This document shows positions 25,394-33,570 of a DNA stretch of 64,000 nucleotides, piece after piece. The translations under genes and the position numbers were made by a program. The notes beneath the pieces were generated by a model. It was not told the DNA's origin. It worked only from the letters and a program-made list of their open reading frames with translations, and ran no database searches. Source of the DNA: Nocardia anaemiae NBRC 100462 (GTDB lineage Bacteria > Actinomycetota > Actinomycetes > Mycobacteriales > Mycobacteriaceae); NCBI RefSeq assembly GCF_001612725.1, contig NZ_BDAZ01000069.1, positions 20,485-84,484 of the forward strand, written 5' to 3'. Every line of letters starts with the position of its first letter. Position 1 is the first letter of the stretch.

Positions 25394-26632
25394 TCACCGG
25401 ATAACGATATCCGCTCCGCTGAACAAAAGGTCGGCCGGACGGGATCGGGGTGACCGCGCGGGGTCGACCAGCCGCGCATGCGGTGCGCGACTGTGCAGTT
25501 CGCGCAGAAAGACTTCCACCGCCAGCTGTGCCAGTTGCTTTCCGGGGCAGGTATGCCGACCGAACCCAAAGGTCAAGGGCATCTTTCCGGCGCTGTCCAT
25601 CGCCAGTGGATCCGCGAACGCCCTTGGATCGCGATTCGCGGCACCGAACATCACTAGCACCGGCCCTTTCGGAAGCCTGGTACCGCTGCGTAAAACGATG
25701 GGGCGCAAAATGTTCCGCTTCCAGCCCACCAGCCCCGGATCGAGCTGCAGCACCTTGGCAGCGACGCGGGTGGGGCCTGCCGGTTCGCCGAGCAGCTGCC
25801 ACCACTGCCGATCCGGGTCGCCAAGCAGCCGCTGCATACCCTGCTGGATACTGCCGCTGACAGTGTGCACACCGGCCGCCAGCGAGTTCGCGACCGCGGA
25901 GACCGCCACCCTCGGCGGGATACCGGCCGCACGCAGATGTCCGGGAAAGCCCGTGCCGTGCTGGCGGCTGTGCGCCACCGCCAAGCCGCTGACGGTGAAC
26001 AATCGGCCGAGTGCGCCGACCGCGTCGGCCAGCTCGCGTCCACGCATCCACCGACCGAGCAGACCGGACTGAGCACCGCTCCATTCCGCCACGGCAGGCC
26101 AATCTCGTTGCGGTAGACCGACAATCTCGCCTATAACGCGGGCGGCGTAGGTAATCGAAACCGCGGTCACGTCGAGCGGTTCGGTTACTTCTCCCGGCAC
26201 CGGCAGCGACTGCCGGAAATGTTCGGCGAGCGCCTCGACCCGCTCGGATCGCGTGTCCGCGTGCACCGTGAAGTATCCGGTCGGCCCCGCCATGCAGGCC
26301 CACACCCGACGGTGCAGGACGTCGTCGGTCAGGTCCGCCGTCGCCTTCGCGGGCGGCGGGAGCAAATGACGACAAAGATGGCCCACCGCACGCGGATTCG
26401 CGGCGATACGTCCGAAACCGACCAATGGTCGTAGTGATTGCGCATTCGAGATTTCAGGTGCCGCGGCTTCCAGCAGTTCTCGCACATCGTCGTAGCGCCA
26501 CACCAAGCACAGCCCGGAGTCATGTCGGCGGCTCGGTTCGGGCCGAGCATGCAGCAGTCGGTACCCCTCGTCACGCTCCGAATAGGTCAGCTGGTTGGAA
26601 GTCAGCCGCAAGAAGGGAAATTCCGCTGCCAT
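25394..26632 (-). CDS. Divergent cytochrome P450 lacking the ExxR motif
   Basis: A 412-residue P450 fold protein starting at ATG 26632. The heme loop TFGFGRHTCPGKQLAQLAVE with Cys362 is intact. By alignment with the two neighbouring P450s, the K-helix E-x-x-R reads K293-V-L-Q296, so both conserved charges are gone. The I-helix A-G-x-E-T pattern reads A-G-V-H256-T257, keeping the alcohol but not the acid. CYP156 and CYP157 members are known exceptions to ExxR. It may be a specialised oxygenase or a heme protein with another role. It lies 18 bp before the AraC gene and is divergent from the EamA transporter. The first 220 bp of the longer frame look non-coding. Confidence 0.8.
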   Translation of the reverse strand: MAAEFPFLRLTSNQLTYSERDEGYRLLHARPEPSRRHDSGLCLVWRYDDVRELLEAAAPEISNAQSLRPLVGFGRIAANPRAVGHLCRHLLPPPAKATADLTDDVLHRRVWACMAGPTGYFTVHADTRSERVEALAEHFRQSLPVPGEVTEPLDVTAVSITYAARVIGEIVGLPQRDWPAVAEWSGAQSGLLGRWMRGRELADAVGALGRLFTVSGLAVAHSRQHGTGFPGHLRAAGIPPRVAVSAVANSLAAGVHTVSGSIQQGMQRLLGDPDRQWWQLLGEPAGPTRVAAKVLQLDPGLVGWKRNILRPIVLRSGTRLPKGPVLVMFGAANRDPRAFADPLAMDSAGKMPLTFGFGRHTCPGKQLAQLAVEVFLRELHSRAPHARLVDPARSPRSRPADLLFSGADIVIR

Positions 26633-26828
26633 TCTGCCTGCCTGTCGGTCGAACGCTGCGCGATGCAGCAAAAATATTGCCCGACAATCGCACACAGGCA
26701 TGCACCGCTGGCGTGAAAACATAAGTTTCTCTGCCTCGGAACATAATCGAGGCGGAGCCCCATGCGTGACGCGCTTGTCGACCGGGCCGGTTCGCATGTA
26801 GTTCGGGTAACTGCCGCGCCGCGTTGAC

Positions 26829-27737
26829 ATGGGTCCGGCCGCCGGGTTACGCATGAGTCATGCACAACGACAGATCCATCTGATCGTGGGCACGCTATTG
26901 GCGTTGGTTTCCGCGTTGAGCTACGGGCTGTCGGATTTCCTCGGTGGAATCGCATCACGGCGCGTCGGATTCGGACGTGTTGCCCTGCTCGGCCAGCTCG
27001 GCGGGTTCGTCGGCACCGCGCTCGTCGGCCCGTTCGTCTCCCATACGGTGCCGCAGCCGATGGATCTCGGCTGGGGAGCACTATCCGGCGTGGGGACCGG
27101 TATCGCGATGACATTCCTGTTCCGGGGAATCAGCCGCGGGGCAATGTCTGTCGTGGTACCAGTCAGCGCCGTCGGCGGTGTCGCGCTGCCGGTTCTGATC
27201 GGAACCGTCCTGCTCGGTGAACATCCGACACCATTGGCCTGGGCCGGGATCGTACTCGCGCTGCCTGCGCTCTGGCTGGTCGCAGGCGGCACCACCGGCA
27301 CCGGTCCGATTGCCGGTGCCGCCATAGGTGACGGACTCATCGCCGGTCTCGGGATCGCCGTGCAGTATCTGGCGCTGGCACAAGCCGCACCCGCGGCCGG
27401 GATCTGGCCGGTGACGGCGGGCCGGGCCGCGGCCGTTGTCCTCGTCGCCCTGCTCGCATGGCAACTCGCGTCCGAATACGCGGATACCGTACCGGCCCAA
27501 CGACATCGCAACGATCTCCTGGCCGCATGTTCCGGCATCCTCGCCGCCGTAGCTCTGGTGTCCTACCTCTTCGCGACCCGGACGCAATACCTGGCGGTGG
27601 CAGTGGTGCTGTCTTCGCTCTATCCCGTAGTTCCGGTAATTCTGGGCGTGTCCGCACTGAAGGAGCGACTGCGCCGGAGCCAGGTCATCGGGCTGGCGGC
27701 CGCATTGATGGCAAGCACGATCATCGCCACTTCCTGA
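26829..27737 (+). CDS. EamA/DMT-family transporter
   Basis: A 302-residue membrane protein with ten predicted hydrophobic segments in two EamA-like halves. Seen: LLALVSALSYGLSDFLGG (first helix with the typical YG/SDF pattern), RGAMSVVVPVSAVGGVALPV at the end of the first half, GEHPTPLAWAGIVLALPAL, and SSLYPVVPVILGVSALKERL near the end. The family exports or imports small metabolites such as amino acids. The substrate is unknown. The start is ATG 26829; ATG 26853 (MSHAQRQ) is equally possible. It is divergent from the ExxR-less P450, so it could export that enzyme's product (speculative). Confidence 0.87.
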   Translation: MGPAAGLRMSHAQRQIHLIVGTLLALVSALSYGLSDFLGGIASRRVGFGRVALLGQLGGFVGTALVGPFVSHTVPQPMDLGWGALSGVGTGIAMTFLFRGISRGAMSVVVPVSAVGGVALPVLIGTVLLGEHPTPLAWAGIVLALPALWLVAGGTTGTGPIAGAAIGDGLIAGLGIAVQYLALAQAAPAAGIWPVTAGRAAAVVLVALLAWQLASEYADTVPAQRHRNDLLAACSGILAAVALVSYLFATRTQYLAVAVVLSSLYPVVPVILGVSALKERLRRSQVIGLAAALMASTIIATS

Positions 27738-27770
27738 TGCGTGACAACAGCTCTCAGTACAGCAGGCTGC

Positions 27771-28208
27771 TCAAAATAGCTGTGGCAGCATGATGCACTC
27801 GGCGGTGAGCGCGAGGACGGACAGGATGATTCCTATGACCGCCAGCCCCTTGGCGCGGCGAGGTCCGGTGCAGCCGACAATCCCGACGACGAGTCCGGGA
27901 ATTGCGAATGGGAGGCCGATCAACGGTCGTACGCCGGTTAGGTCGATCATCGGCAAGAACGGGAGTACGCAACCGATAAGGCCGAGGATCACCGATCCTA
28001 TAGCGAACCATGGTCCCTGCCGCCGATCGTCCGCCTGTGGGCCGAGTTGCCAACGGGGGTCGCTGGTATGCACCCAGAATTGTTGCTGCTGAGGAGGATT
28101 CGGACCCTGCGGCGGCATCGGAGCGGAGTACCCGGTGTTCCGACCAGGAGTCGCCGCGCCGGGGTGCCAGGTCGGGTTGGTCGGCTCAGGCGGCGGACTG
28201 TACGACAT
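27771..28208 (-). CDS. Small proline-rich membrane protein, DUF4190-like
   Basis: A 145-residue protein. Residues 1-60 are P/Q/G-rich and disordered (TNPTWHPGAATPGRNTGY, PNPPQQQQFW). Residues 68-140 hold two or three membrane segments (IGSVILGLIGCVLPFLPMID, FAIPGLVVGIVGCTG, LAVIGIILSVLAL). A Pro-rich tail plus a GxVxGxxG-type membrane pair is the usual DUF4190-like layout in actinobacteria, whose function is unknown. It converges with the EamA gene (33-bp gap) and is divergent from the HEAT-like gene. Confidence 0.72.
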   Translation of the reverse strand: MSYSPPPEPTNPTWHPGAATPGRNTGYSAPMPPQGPNPPQQQQFWVHTSDPRWQLGPQADDRRQGPWFAIGSVILGLIGCVLPFLPMIDLTGVRPLIGLPFAIPGLVVGIVGCTGPRRAKGLAVIGIILSVLALTAECIMLPQLF

Positions 28209-28334
28209 CGGTGATCCTCACTCACAATTCCCCGAGAATGGCCTTCTATCGTCCGCCGGTCACACTAGCCCATACGGGGCATATCCTCGATCCGGACCGC
28301 AGACCGGCGGCGCGATACAGGGGGTTATCGAGGG

Positions 28335-31300
28335 ATGGCACAGGCGGCGAAGCTGTTGCGGGATATCGAGCCGTTGACGGCACCCGAGCGACAGCATGCG
28401 ATCGCGGCGGGCGCGTTGCGTTTGGCGGGGACGCCCGAGCTCGGACAGCTGCTGGCCGATCTGGCGGGGCGGGGATACTACGAGCGGGTCATCGCGATTC
28501 GGATGGCCGCGGTCGTCGCCGACCATGGGCATATGCTGGCCGAACTCGATTCGGGCGGGCCGGAATTCGGCACGCGAGCGGTCGTCGGGCTGGTTCGGAC
28601 AGGCATCGAACCCGAGGCGTTGATCGAGCGACTGCCCCGGATGTCGCAGCGGATACGACGCACCATGTATCGGGCCCTCGGCTACGGTCGGCGCTCCCGG
28701 CTGGCCGACCCCCTGCTACCGGAAGTGCGGCGCTGGTTCGGCGATGCCGAGGCCGCACGGATATTGCCGAATTGCTCACCTGCGGTGGTCGCGAAGTATT
28801 TGCCGGAACTCGATTACGCGATCGAGAACTGGGCCGCGTTGGGTCGCAGGCATATCGACGCGGTCCTCGACCATGTCGAAGGGCTCGCGGCGAAAGCGGG
28901 CGAATCGGACTGGCCGAATCTGTGGCGCTGGATTGCGGCCGGGGCCGTTCCGGCCGCCCGACGCCACCCGGATCGGCTGCTCGCCCTCGCTGCCCGCGCG
29001 GTCCGGTACACCTCGATCTATGAATTGAGTTCGGCGGCCGGACAACTCGCCCGGCACGACGGTGCCCGGGTCGTCGAGCTGATTCTGGACCCAACCGGGA
29101 ATGGCACCGGCCTCAGCGGAACCGCCCTGTGGCGAGCGCTGAGCGGACTCCCCGACGATCGGATGGTGGCACTGGGCACGGTCTACTCCGGATATCAGCG
29201 CGACCGGTTTCTGCGCGCACTTCCGCTGGACCGCCGCGCCATTGTGGTGCGGCAGGTCTTCGCCCGACCCGGCGTCGATCCCGACCAAGTCCCGATGACC
29301 GCTCTCGATGCCCTACCGCGTCAGGAGCGTACGGCCCTCGCGCGCGAACTCCTGGACCGGCCCGGCGGGGCCGATGTGCGCGCGGTTCGGGAACGGTTGA
29401 CCGCTCGTCTGCCCTGGGACGAGGCCGAACCGGTGCTGGCCGAGGCGATTCGACGCCCGACCGCCGATGAGCGCGGCCAGGCATACCCGCTGTTCATCAC
29501 GGCGGCCGCGGGCACTCGCGATCCCGCGACCGTCACCACCATGCTGGAATCCCTGCGCCGCCTGCGCAATGAACAGGACCCGGTGCGCTACACCGCGCTC
29601 CAGGCGATCGACCGACTTCCGCCATCGCTGCTGCGCGCCGAGCACCTCACCGCCCTCGAACAACTCGGCACCGACGCACTGCAAGCGCGCGACTGCTCAT
29701 ACCCGACCAGAACAACCATCTCCGGATTGGCGCGAACGCTGCTGCGCCGCGGCGTCGAAATCGATGACCCCTCCTTCACCGACTCCGCGCTGCGCCTGAT
29801 CGAAAGCCTCGCGACCCACGCGATTTCTCCCGATCTGAACGACCTGGACCGATCGCTGCCGCACGGCACCGAACAGCGGATCTTTGCGGCGCTACGCCGA
29901 CGAATCGACAACGACGCCGCCCGCGACGAATGGCGCCTGACCCTCGATCTGGCCGATGGTCTGAACAAACGAGCCTGGAAAATCCCTGCTCTACAACAAC
30001 TCCTGATACGCGCATGCGGGGCACGCGACGACCAGGTGGTCCGGCGGGCGGTGCGATTGGCGCTGAGCAATCCGACCACTCGCGACCAGACCCTCACCAC
30101 CCTGCTGAACCGGGACCGGTCGCTGGTCACGCTGGATATCGTGCAGCGGCTGATCGCCACCCGACGCACCGATCTGCTCGATTCGCTCCTCGGCTCCGCG
30201 ACACCCGGACGCTTCGCATCGCCGAAGGTGCGCCTGGTGCCGGACTTCTACTCCGGATTCGACCGCTGGACCCCGCGGCAGATCGAATCGTATGCCCGGC
30301 TGCTGACCAGCCATGCCGAGTCGAAGAAGTCATCGCAATACGAGAAGGTCCGGGCGGTAAGGATTCTGGGCCGACTGCCGGGCAGCGCGGCCCGCCTCGC
30401 GGAATACAGCGAGCACACCGATATACCGATCGCCGAGGCGGCACTCACCGCATTGGGACGCAGCGACCAGCCCGAAGCCGCGATCGACCTACTCGCCCGC
30501 CATATCGACACCGATCGAGCGCGCGTCGCGGTCAGCAGCATCGCGACCTGCACCAAAAGCCTTGGCCCCGACAAGGTCGCGAACGCTGTCGCAGCACTGC
30601 TCGACTCCCCGAAGATCACCGCACGCAAGGAAGCCGTCCGGCTGCTCGCCGAACTGCACGCCCCGGATGCGATGGATGCGCTCCAGACGCTGTGGGCGCG
30701 GCCGGATCTGCATCGTGATGTCCGCCGAGCGGTGGTATTCGCCTGCCGCTGGCTGTTGGACACCGAGGCGGCCTGGCGGATATTCGCCGATGCGGCCGTC
30801 GATCCCACGGCCGCGGATGAAATCCTGAACCTGCGACCGGAACTATTGCCGATCGCCCAGCGACACCGCATGGCCGAGCTGATCCGGCAGATAGCGGCGA
30901 GCACCGACAGCCGACTCGCCGCCCGGGCAATCCCGGTACTCAACCGCTGGAGCCGCTGGAGTCGGCCCGATACCGCGATGATGTTGGCGCACCGGGTCTG
31001 CGACCTCGATGAACTCGGCCTGTGGTTGCCCGCCGCGCGGGCCCTCGTCGACAGTATCGCGACCACCGCGGATGATTCGGCGCTGACAGCCGCCGCCGAT
31101 CGGCTACTCGCTGCGGCTGATCACGTCATCCCCGGACGTGACCTGCCCGCCGTACAGCGTCTGGTGGGGCTGACCACCGCGCTCGCCGCCGCGGCCAAGC
31201 GCTCTGATGCCGCCCGGTCCGCTGCGGGCGTGCTCGGCGATCGATTATCGATCGAGCCCTGTTGGCGCGAAGCGGCCATCAAGCTGTATCTGGCCCAAAT

Positions 31301-31634
31301 CCGCTGGGCAGAAAGCGAACCGACCGCTCGGTTGATTCAGCGGGCCGGTGCGGTCGCGGATGGCGCGCTGGTCGACCATCCCGCGCGGCAACTGAAGACG
31401 ACCTTGCCGAGCGCGCTGCGTACCGCGCGGCCGGAGACGATGCTCACCATCGCGGGTGCCCTATCGCGTAGCGACGAGTTGGCCAGCCTGCTTGCCGCGG
31501 TGACGCTGATCCAGCAGTGCGGGGAGCACTTCGGTTGGTCGGCACCGTGGGTCGATCTGCTCGCCGCGCTGCGCGCACACGACACGATCGATATTCGCGT
31601 CGCGGCGACAACGGTCTGGATGGTTGCCGAATGA
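28335..31634 (+). CDS. Very large HEAT/armadillo-like helical repeat protein of unknown function
   Basis: A 1099-residue protein that is almost wholly alpha-helical and rich in Ala, Leu and Arg. Degenerate helical-pair repeats appear throughout, for example AGTPELGQLLADLAGRGYYE, SSAAGQLARHDGARVVELIL, SARLAEYSEHTDIPIAEAAL-type units near 700 and IAEAALTALGRSDQPEAAID followed by VSSIATCTKSLGPDKVANAV. This is the pattern of HEAT-repeat solenoids, which act as protein or nucleic-acid scaffolds. There is no signal peptide, membrane segment, nucleotide-binding motif or catalytic motif. The start is ATG 28335 with a GAGG directly before it (short spacing). It stands alone: the next gene is convergent after 222 bp. 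Function unknown. Confidence 0.8.
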   Translation: MAQAAKLLRDIEPLTAPERQHAIAAGALRLAGTPELGQLLADLAGRGYYERVIAIRMAAVVADHGHMLAELDSGGPEFGTRAVVGLVRTGIEPEALIERLPRMSQRIRRTMYRALGYGRRSRLADPLLPEVRRWFGDAEAARILPNCSPAVVAKYLPELDYAIENWAALGRRHIDAVLDHVEGLAAKAGESDWPNLWRWIAAGAVPAARRHPDRLLALAARAVRYTSIYELSSAAGQLARHDGARVVELILDPTGNGTGLSGTALWRALSGLPDDRMVALGTVYSGYQRDRFLRALPLDRRAIVVRQVFARPGVDPDQVPMTALDALPRQERTALARELLDRPGGADVRAVRERLTARLPWDEAEPVLAEAIRRPTADERGQAYPLFITAAAGTRDPATVTTMLESLRRLRNEQDPVRYTALQAIDRLPPSLLRAEHLTALEQLGTDALQARDCSYPTRTTISGLARTLLRRGVEIDDPSFTDSALRLIESLATHAISPDLNDLDRSLPHGTEQRIFAALRRRIDNDAARDEWRLTLDLADGLNKRAWKIPALQQLLIRACGARDDQVVRRAVRLALSNPTTRDQTLTTLLNRDRSLVTLDIVQRLIATRRTDLLDSLLGSATPGRFASPKVRLVPDFYSGFDRWTPRQIESYARLLTSHAESKKSSQYEKVRAVRILGRLPGSAARLAEYSEHTDIPIAEAALTALGRSDQPEAAIDLLARHIDTDRARVAVSSIATCTKSLGPDKVANAVAALLDSPKITARKEAVRLLAELHAPDAMDALQTLWARPDLHRDVRRAVVFACRWLLDTEAAWRIFADAAVDPTAADEILNLRPELLPIAQRHRMAELIRQIAASTDSRLAARAIPVLNRWSRWSRPDTAMMLAHRVCDLDELGLWLPAARALVDSIATTADDSALTAAADRLLAAADHVIPGRDLPAVQRLVGLTTALAAAAKRSDAARSAAGVLGDRLSIEPCWREAAIKLYLAQIRWAESEPTARLIQRAGAVADGALVDHPARQLKTTLPSALRTARPETMLTIAGALSRSDELASLLAAVTLIQQCGEHFGWSAPWVDLLAALRAHDTIDIRVAATTVWMVAE

Positions 31635-31856
31635 GTTCGGGCACTGGCGAATTCGCAAGCTGCGGCGAATTCGTGGCGGGCGTGCCGCGCCAGTCGACCA
31701 CGCGGCACGCCGGGCGGGGCGCCCCGTTGCGCCCGCCGTCACTGTGCGGCGACGTTTACATCCTGGTCGGATAACGTAGACCTGGGACGTCGCCGATTGA
31801 GCAGTAACGCTGTCGGGGCAGTGTCACTATTGCCGACGATGGTCGCCGTCAGGACT
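31635..31856. other. Intergenic gap between convergent genes with a GC-rich palindrome
   Basis: This 222-bp gap between the HEAT-like and DUF4254 genes contains no gene that I can support. Around 31711-31735 the sequence is dominated by G/C palindromes (GGGGCGCCCC core, with flanking CGGGC and GCCCG) which could form a bidirectional terminator hairpin. No T-run follows. Confidence 0.4.
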
Positions 31857-32300
31857 TCACTGTTCAGGCAAACGGCGGCGGCCACCGGCCACGTCGGTTA
31901 CCAGATCAGTGTAGCCGTCGACGAGTTCGGCCAAGTGGTACCAGTGTTTATGGGTATTGTCGCTGCGCGCGCCGTCGACATCGATGGCCGTGTTGGCATC
32001 CACCCAGCTGCGCGCCATCCGATCCACTACCGCGCCGAGGCTCTCGGTATGTAGTGAGGCGCCATTGCGATGCTGCGGGATCTCCTGCGCAATCCACTCG
32101 TTGATATCGTCGACGAGCTCGCTACGACGACAATCGATTTCGGCCACGAGGTTCATGTCCTGAACCTCGGCACGGCGTGCGTGCAGTTCGGCGAGAGCGT
32201 GTGCCGAACGCAGTAATTCACGATCTTGAAAACGTCGTCCCTGGAATGCACACAATATCTGCGGAGCGGTCGGCAGCACCCCTACCGTGGGCGCGCTCAT
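31857..32300 (-). CDS. DUF4254-family protein (first paralogue)
   Basis: A 147-residue soluble helical protein. Conserved DUF4254-type elements are LAELHARRAEVQDMNLVAEIDCRR, shared LHTESLGAVVDRMARSW, and a C-terminal AELVDGYTDLVTDVAGGRRR segment (quoted in pieces under 20 residues where longer: LAELHARRAEVQDMN, AEIDCRRSELVDDIN). It is paralogous to the protein encoded at 38992-39429 in the same positions: LHxE(S/T)(L/V)G-xxVDR(M/L)A and (G)xRRLP at the end. The biochemical function of the family is unknown. It starts at ATG 32300. Its only neighbours are the HEAT-like gene and a degraded region with an IS relic. Confidence 0.8.
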   Translation of the reverse strand: MSAPTVGVLPTAPQILCAFQGRRFQDRELLRSAHALAELHARRAEVQDMNLVAEIDCRRSELVDDINEWIAQEIPQHRNGASLHTESLGAVVDRMARSWVDANTAIDVDGARSDNTHKHWYHLAELVDGYTDLVTDVAGGRRRLPEQ

Positions 32301-32672
32301 CGCCGTACCCCGAATTCACCCGACACCAACGCGCTTTGTACCAACATGATTGGCTCTCGATTCGGTAATCCCGGTCATCGGATCGGTTCTTCACAACTAG
32401 CGTAGCTGGATCATGCTCTTACAAATGCAAGAACGCAAGAGTGCGTTCTCATTGCTGCGGTTACGACTCGATCACCGAGCGGCAACCCCACAGACAGCTG
32501 GCGACAACGACTTTCACGCTCGATACTCACCGGGAGCTGGACCGGTGGCCAAGAGTTTGCCACATCATCGCCCGGCGCGTGGGCAGTATGCGATCGCCGC
32601 CTACGGACCGAGAGTCGCGAGGTAACTATGTCCTGTCCTGTAATTCGTTGTGCCGATGTGCGATAGCTGTAT
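32301..32672. other. Gene-poor stretch with an inverted repeat at 32430-32449
   Basis: No convincing gene lies in these 372 bp, although short frames exist. Base composition is less G/C-rich than in neighbouring genes. A perfect inverted repeat AGAACGCA-AGAG-TGCGTTCT occupies 32430-32449, about 130 bp upstream of the DUF4254 start (minus strand). It may be an operator for an unknown regulator. It does not fit the actinobacterial SOS box. The part after 32600 leads into the transposase relic. Confidence 0.5.
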
Positions 32673-32830
32673 GTGGTGGTTGGTCGGGGTGAGTTGACGG
32701 ATCGGGCGTGGGTTCGGATCGAGCCGATGCTGCCGGTGTCGGGCCGGGGTCGGCGATGGCGTCGATCACCGGCAGGTGATCAACGCGACGGTGTGCATTA
32801 CGACCGACGGCGGGAATCGCACCTCGGGGT
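32673..32830 (+). pseudogene. Relic of an IS5-type transposase
   Basis: The frame from GTG 32673 reads GELTDRAWVRIEPMLPVSG and GRRWR, the standard N-terminus of actinobacterial IS5-group transposases. A frameshift after RRWR moves the signal to another frame, where DHRQVINA continues the family pattern. After that only GGNR, a motif from much later in the enzyme, is recognisable, so the middle is deleted. No inverted repeats or target duplication were found. The element is dead. Confidence 0.7.
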
Positions 32831-33265
32831 TCACGCCGGTGAGGCGGTCGGCCCAGTCTCGCGATCCGATGCTGCCGAGTCACGTTTCTCGGTGATTCGG
32901 CGGCTGATCTCGTCCCACGACAGGGGCAACTCGTCCGGCGGTGCATTGAAGAATACAAAGGTCGCTTCCCGCATGACCTTTCGCTTGCGCGCGACAGTCG
33001 ATTTATGGGGCTCGGAGCTCGCATAGGCGTAGATTGCCGCCTTGTCGTCCCAAGCCGAATAGGTCCAGAAGGTGCCTTTCAGCATTTCTGCTTTCAGGGC
33101 CACACCCAGCGCTCCTGGAGAACGGCGGGCCTGCCACCACAAGGTCAGTGACGCGATGAGGAAGCCGGGGGCGTTTACCAACGACTTGACCTCGAGGCGT
33201 GAAGCCATGCATTGGACCTCGGGGGTGGTGGGGCTACCGACCGTCTTCCACGGAAGCGTTGGCAT
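32831..33265 (-). CDS. Dimeric alpha/beta-barrel protein, DUF3291/monooxygenase-like
   Basis: A 144-residue protein. The central part (SLVNAPGFLIASLTLWWQAR, ALKAEMLKGTFWTYSAWDDK, IYAYASSEPHKSTVARKRKV) has the layout of a small dimeric alpha/beta-barrel protein, with the W-rich core seen in DUF3291-type and spheroidene-monooxygenase-like families. The last 15 residues (SAASDRETGPTASPA) abut the IS relic and may be a replaced C-terminus. The start is ATG 33265, with no strong ribosome-binding site. Function unknown. It lies in the decayed stretch, but its frame is intact. Confidence 0.6.
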   Translation of the reverse strand: MPTLPWKTVGSPTTPEVQCMASRLEVKSLVNAPGFLIASLTLWWQARRSPGALGVALKAEMLKGTFWTYSAWDDKAAIYAYASSEPHKSTVARKRKVMREATFVFFNAPPDELPLSWDEISRRITEKRDSAASDRETGPTASPA

Positions 33266-33411
33266 TGGCTGCTCTTTTCGATCAGGAGGGCGGCGACGAA
33301 CTGCCGTCTTCTCAAATGTTGTCGAGGTTTCAGCCTCGGTTCGCGGTGCGAATTCATCAACGGTGAACTGCGTATACTGCGATAAGCCGCCGTGATTGAT
33401 AGGAAAACGGC

Positions 33412-33562
33412 ATGGACCTGCGCGATCGGGATCTGCGCGACATCGAGATCTTTCTGGTCAGTCAGGTGATCGGGAAACTGGAACGGCGCATCGGCGGCAA
33501 CTCTTCGAACGATCCAGTCGCACAGTGACATTGACGTCGATCGGACGACAACTGCGTGACAG
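33412..33562 (+). pseudogene. Relic of a LysR-type regulator gene (HTH region only)
   Basis: From ATG 33412 the frame reads MDLRDRDLRDIEIFLVSQVI then GKLERRIGG, which is the start of a LysR protein with the middle of its HTH removed: the segment that normally lies between EIFL and VSQVI (about 20 residues) is missing. The signal then shifts frame, where QLFERSSRTVTLTSIGRQLRD continues the family pattern (quoted as QLFERSSRTVTLTSIGRQ). After RD the gene ends against the convergent HD gene. So it has an internal deletion, a frameshift and a 3' truncation. Confidence 0.8.
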
Positions 33563-33570
33563 GACATCAC

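Noticed and set aside
32430..32449. Inverted repeat AGAACGCA-AGAG-TGCGTTCT as a LexA (SOS) box
   Set aside because: The actinobacterial SOS box is CGAAC-N4-GTTCG; here the arms and spacing differ, so it was kept only as an operator of unknown type.
32600..32900. Intact insertion sequence around the transposase remnant
   Set aside because: No terminal inverted repeats or target-site duplication could be found, and the reading frame is broken.
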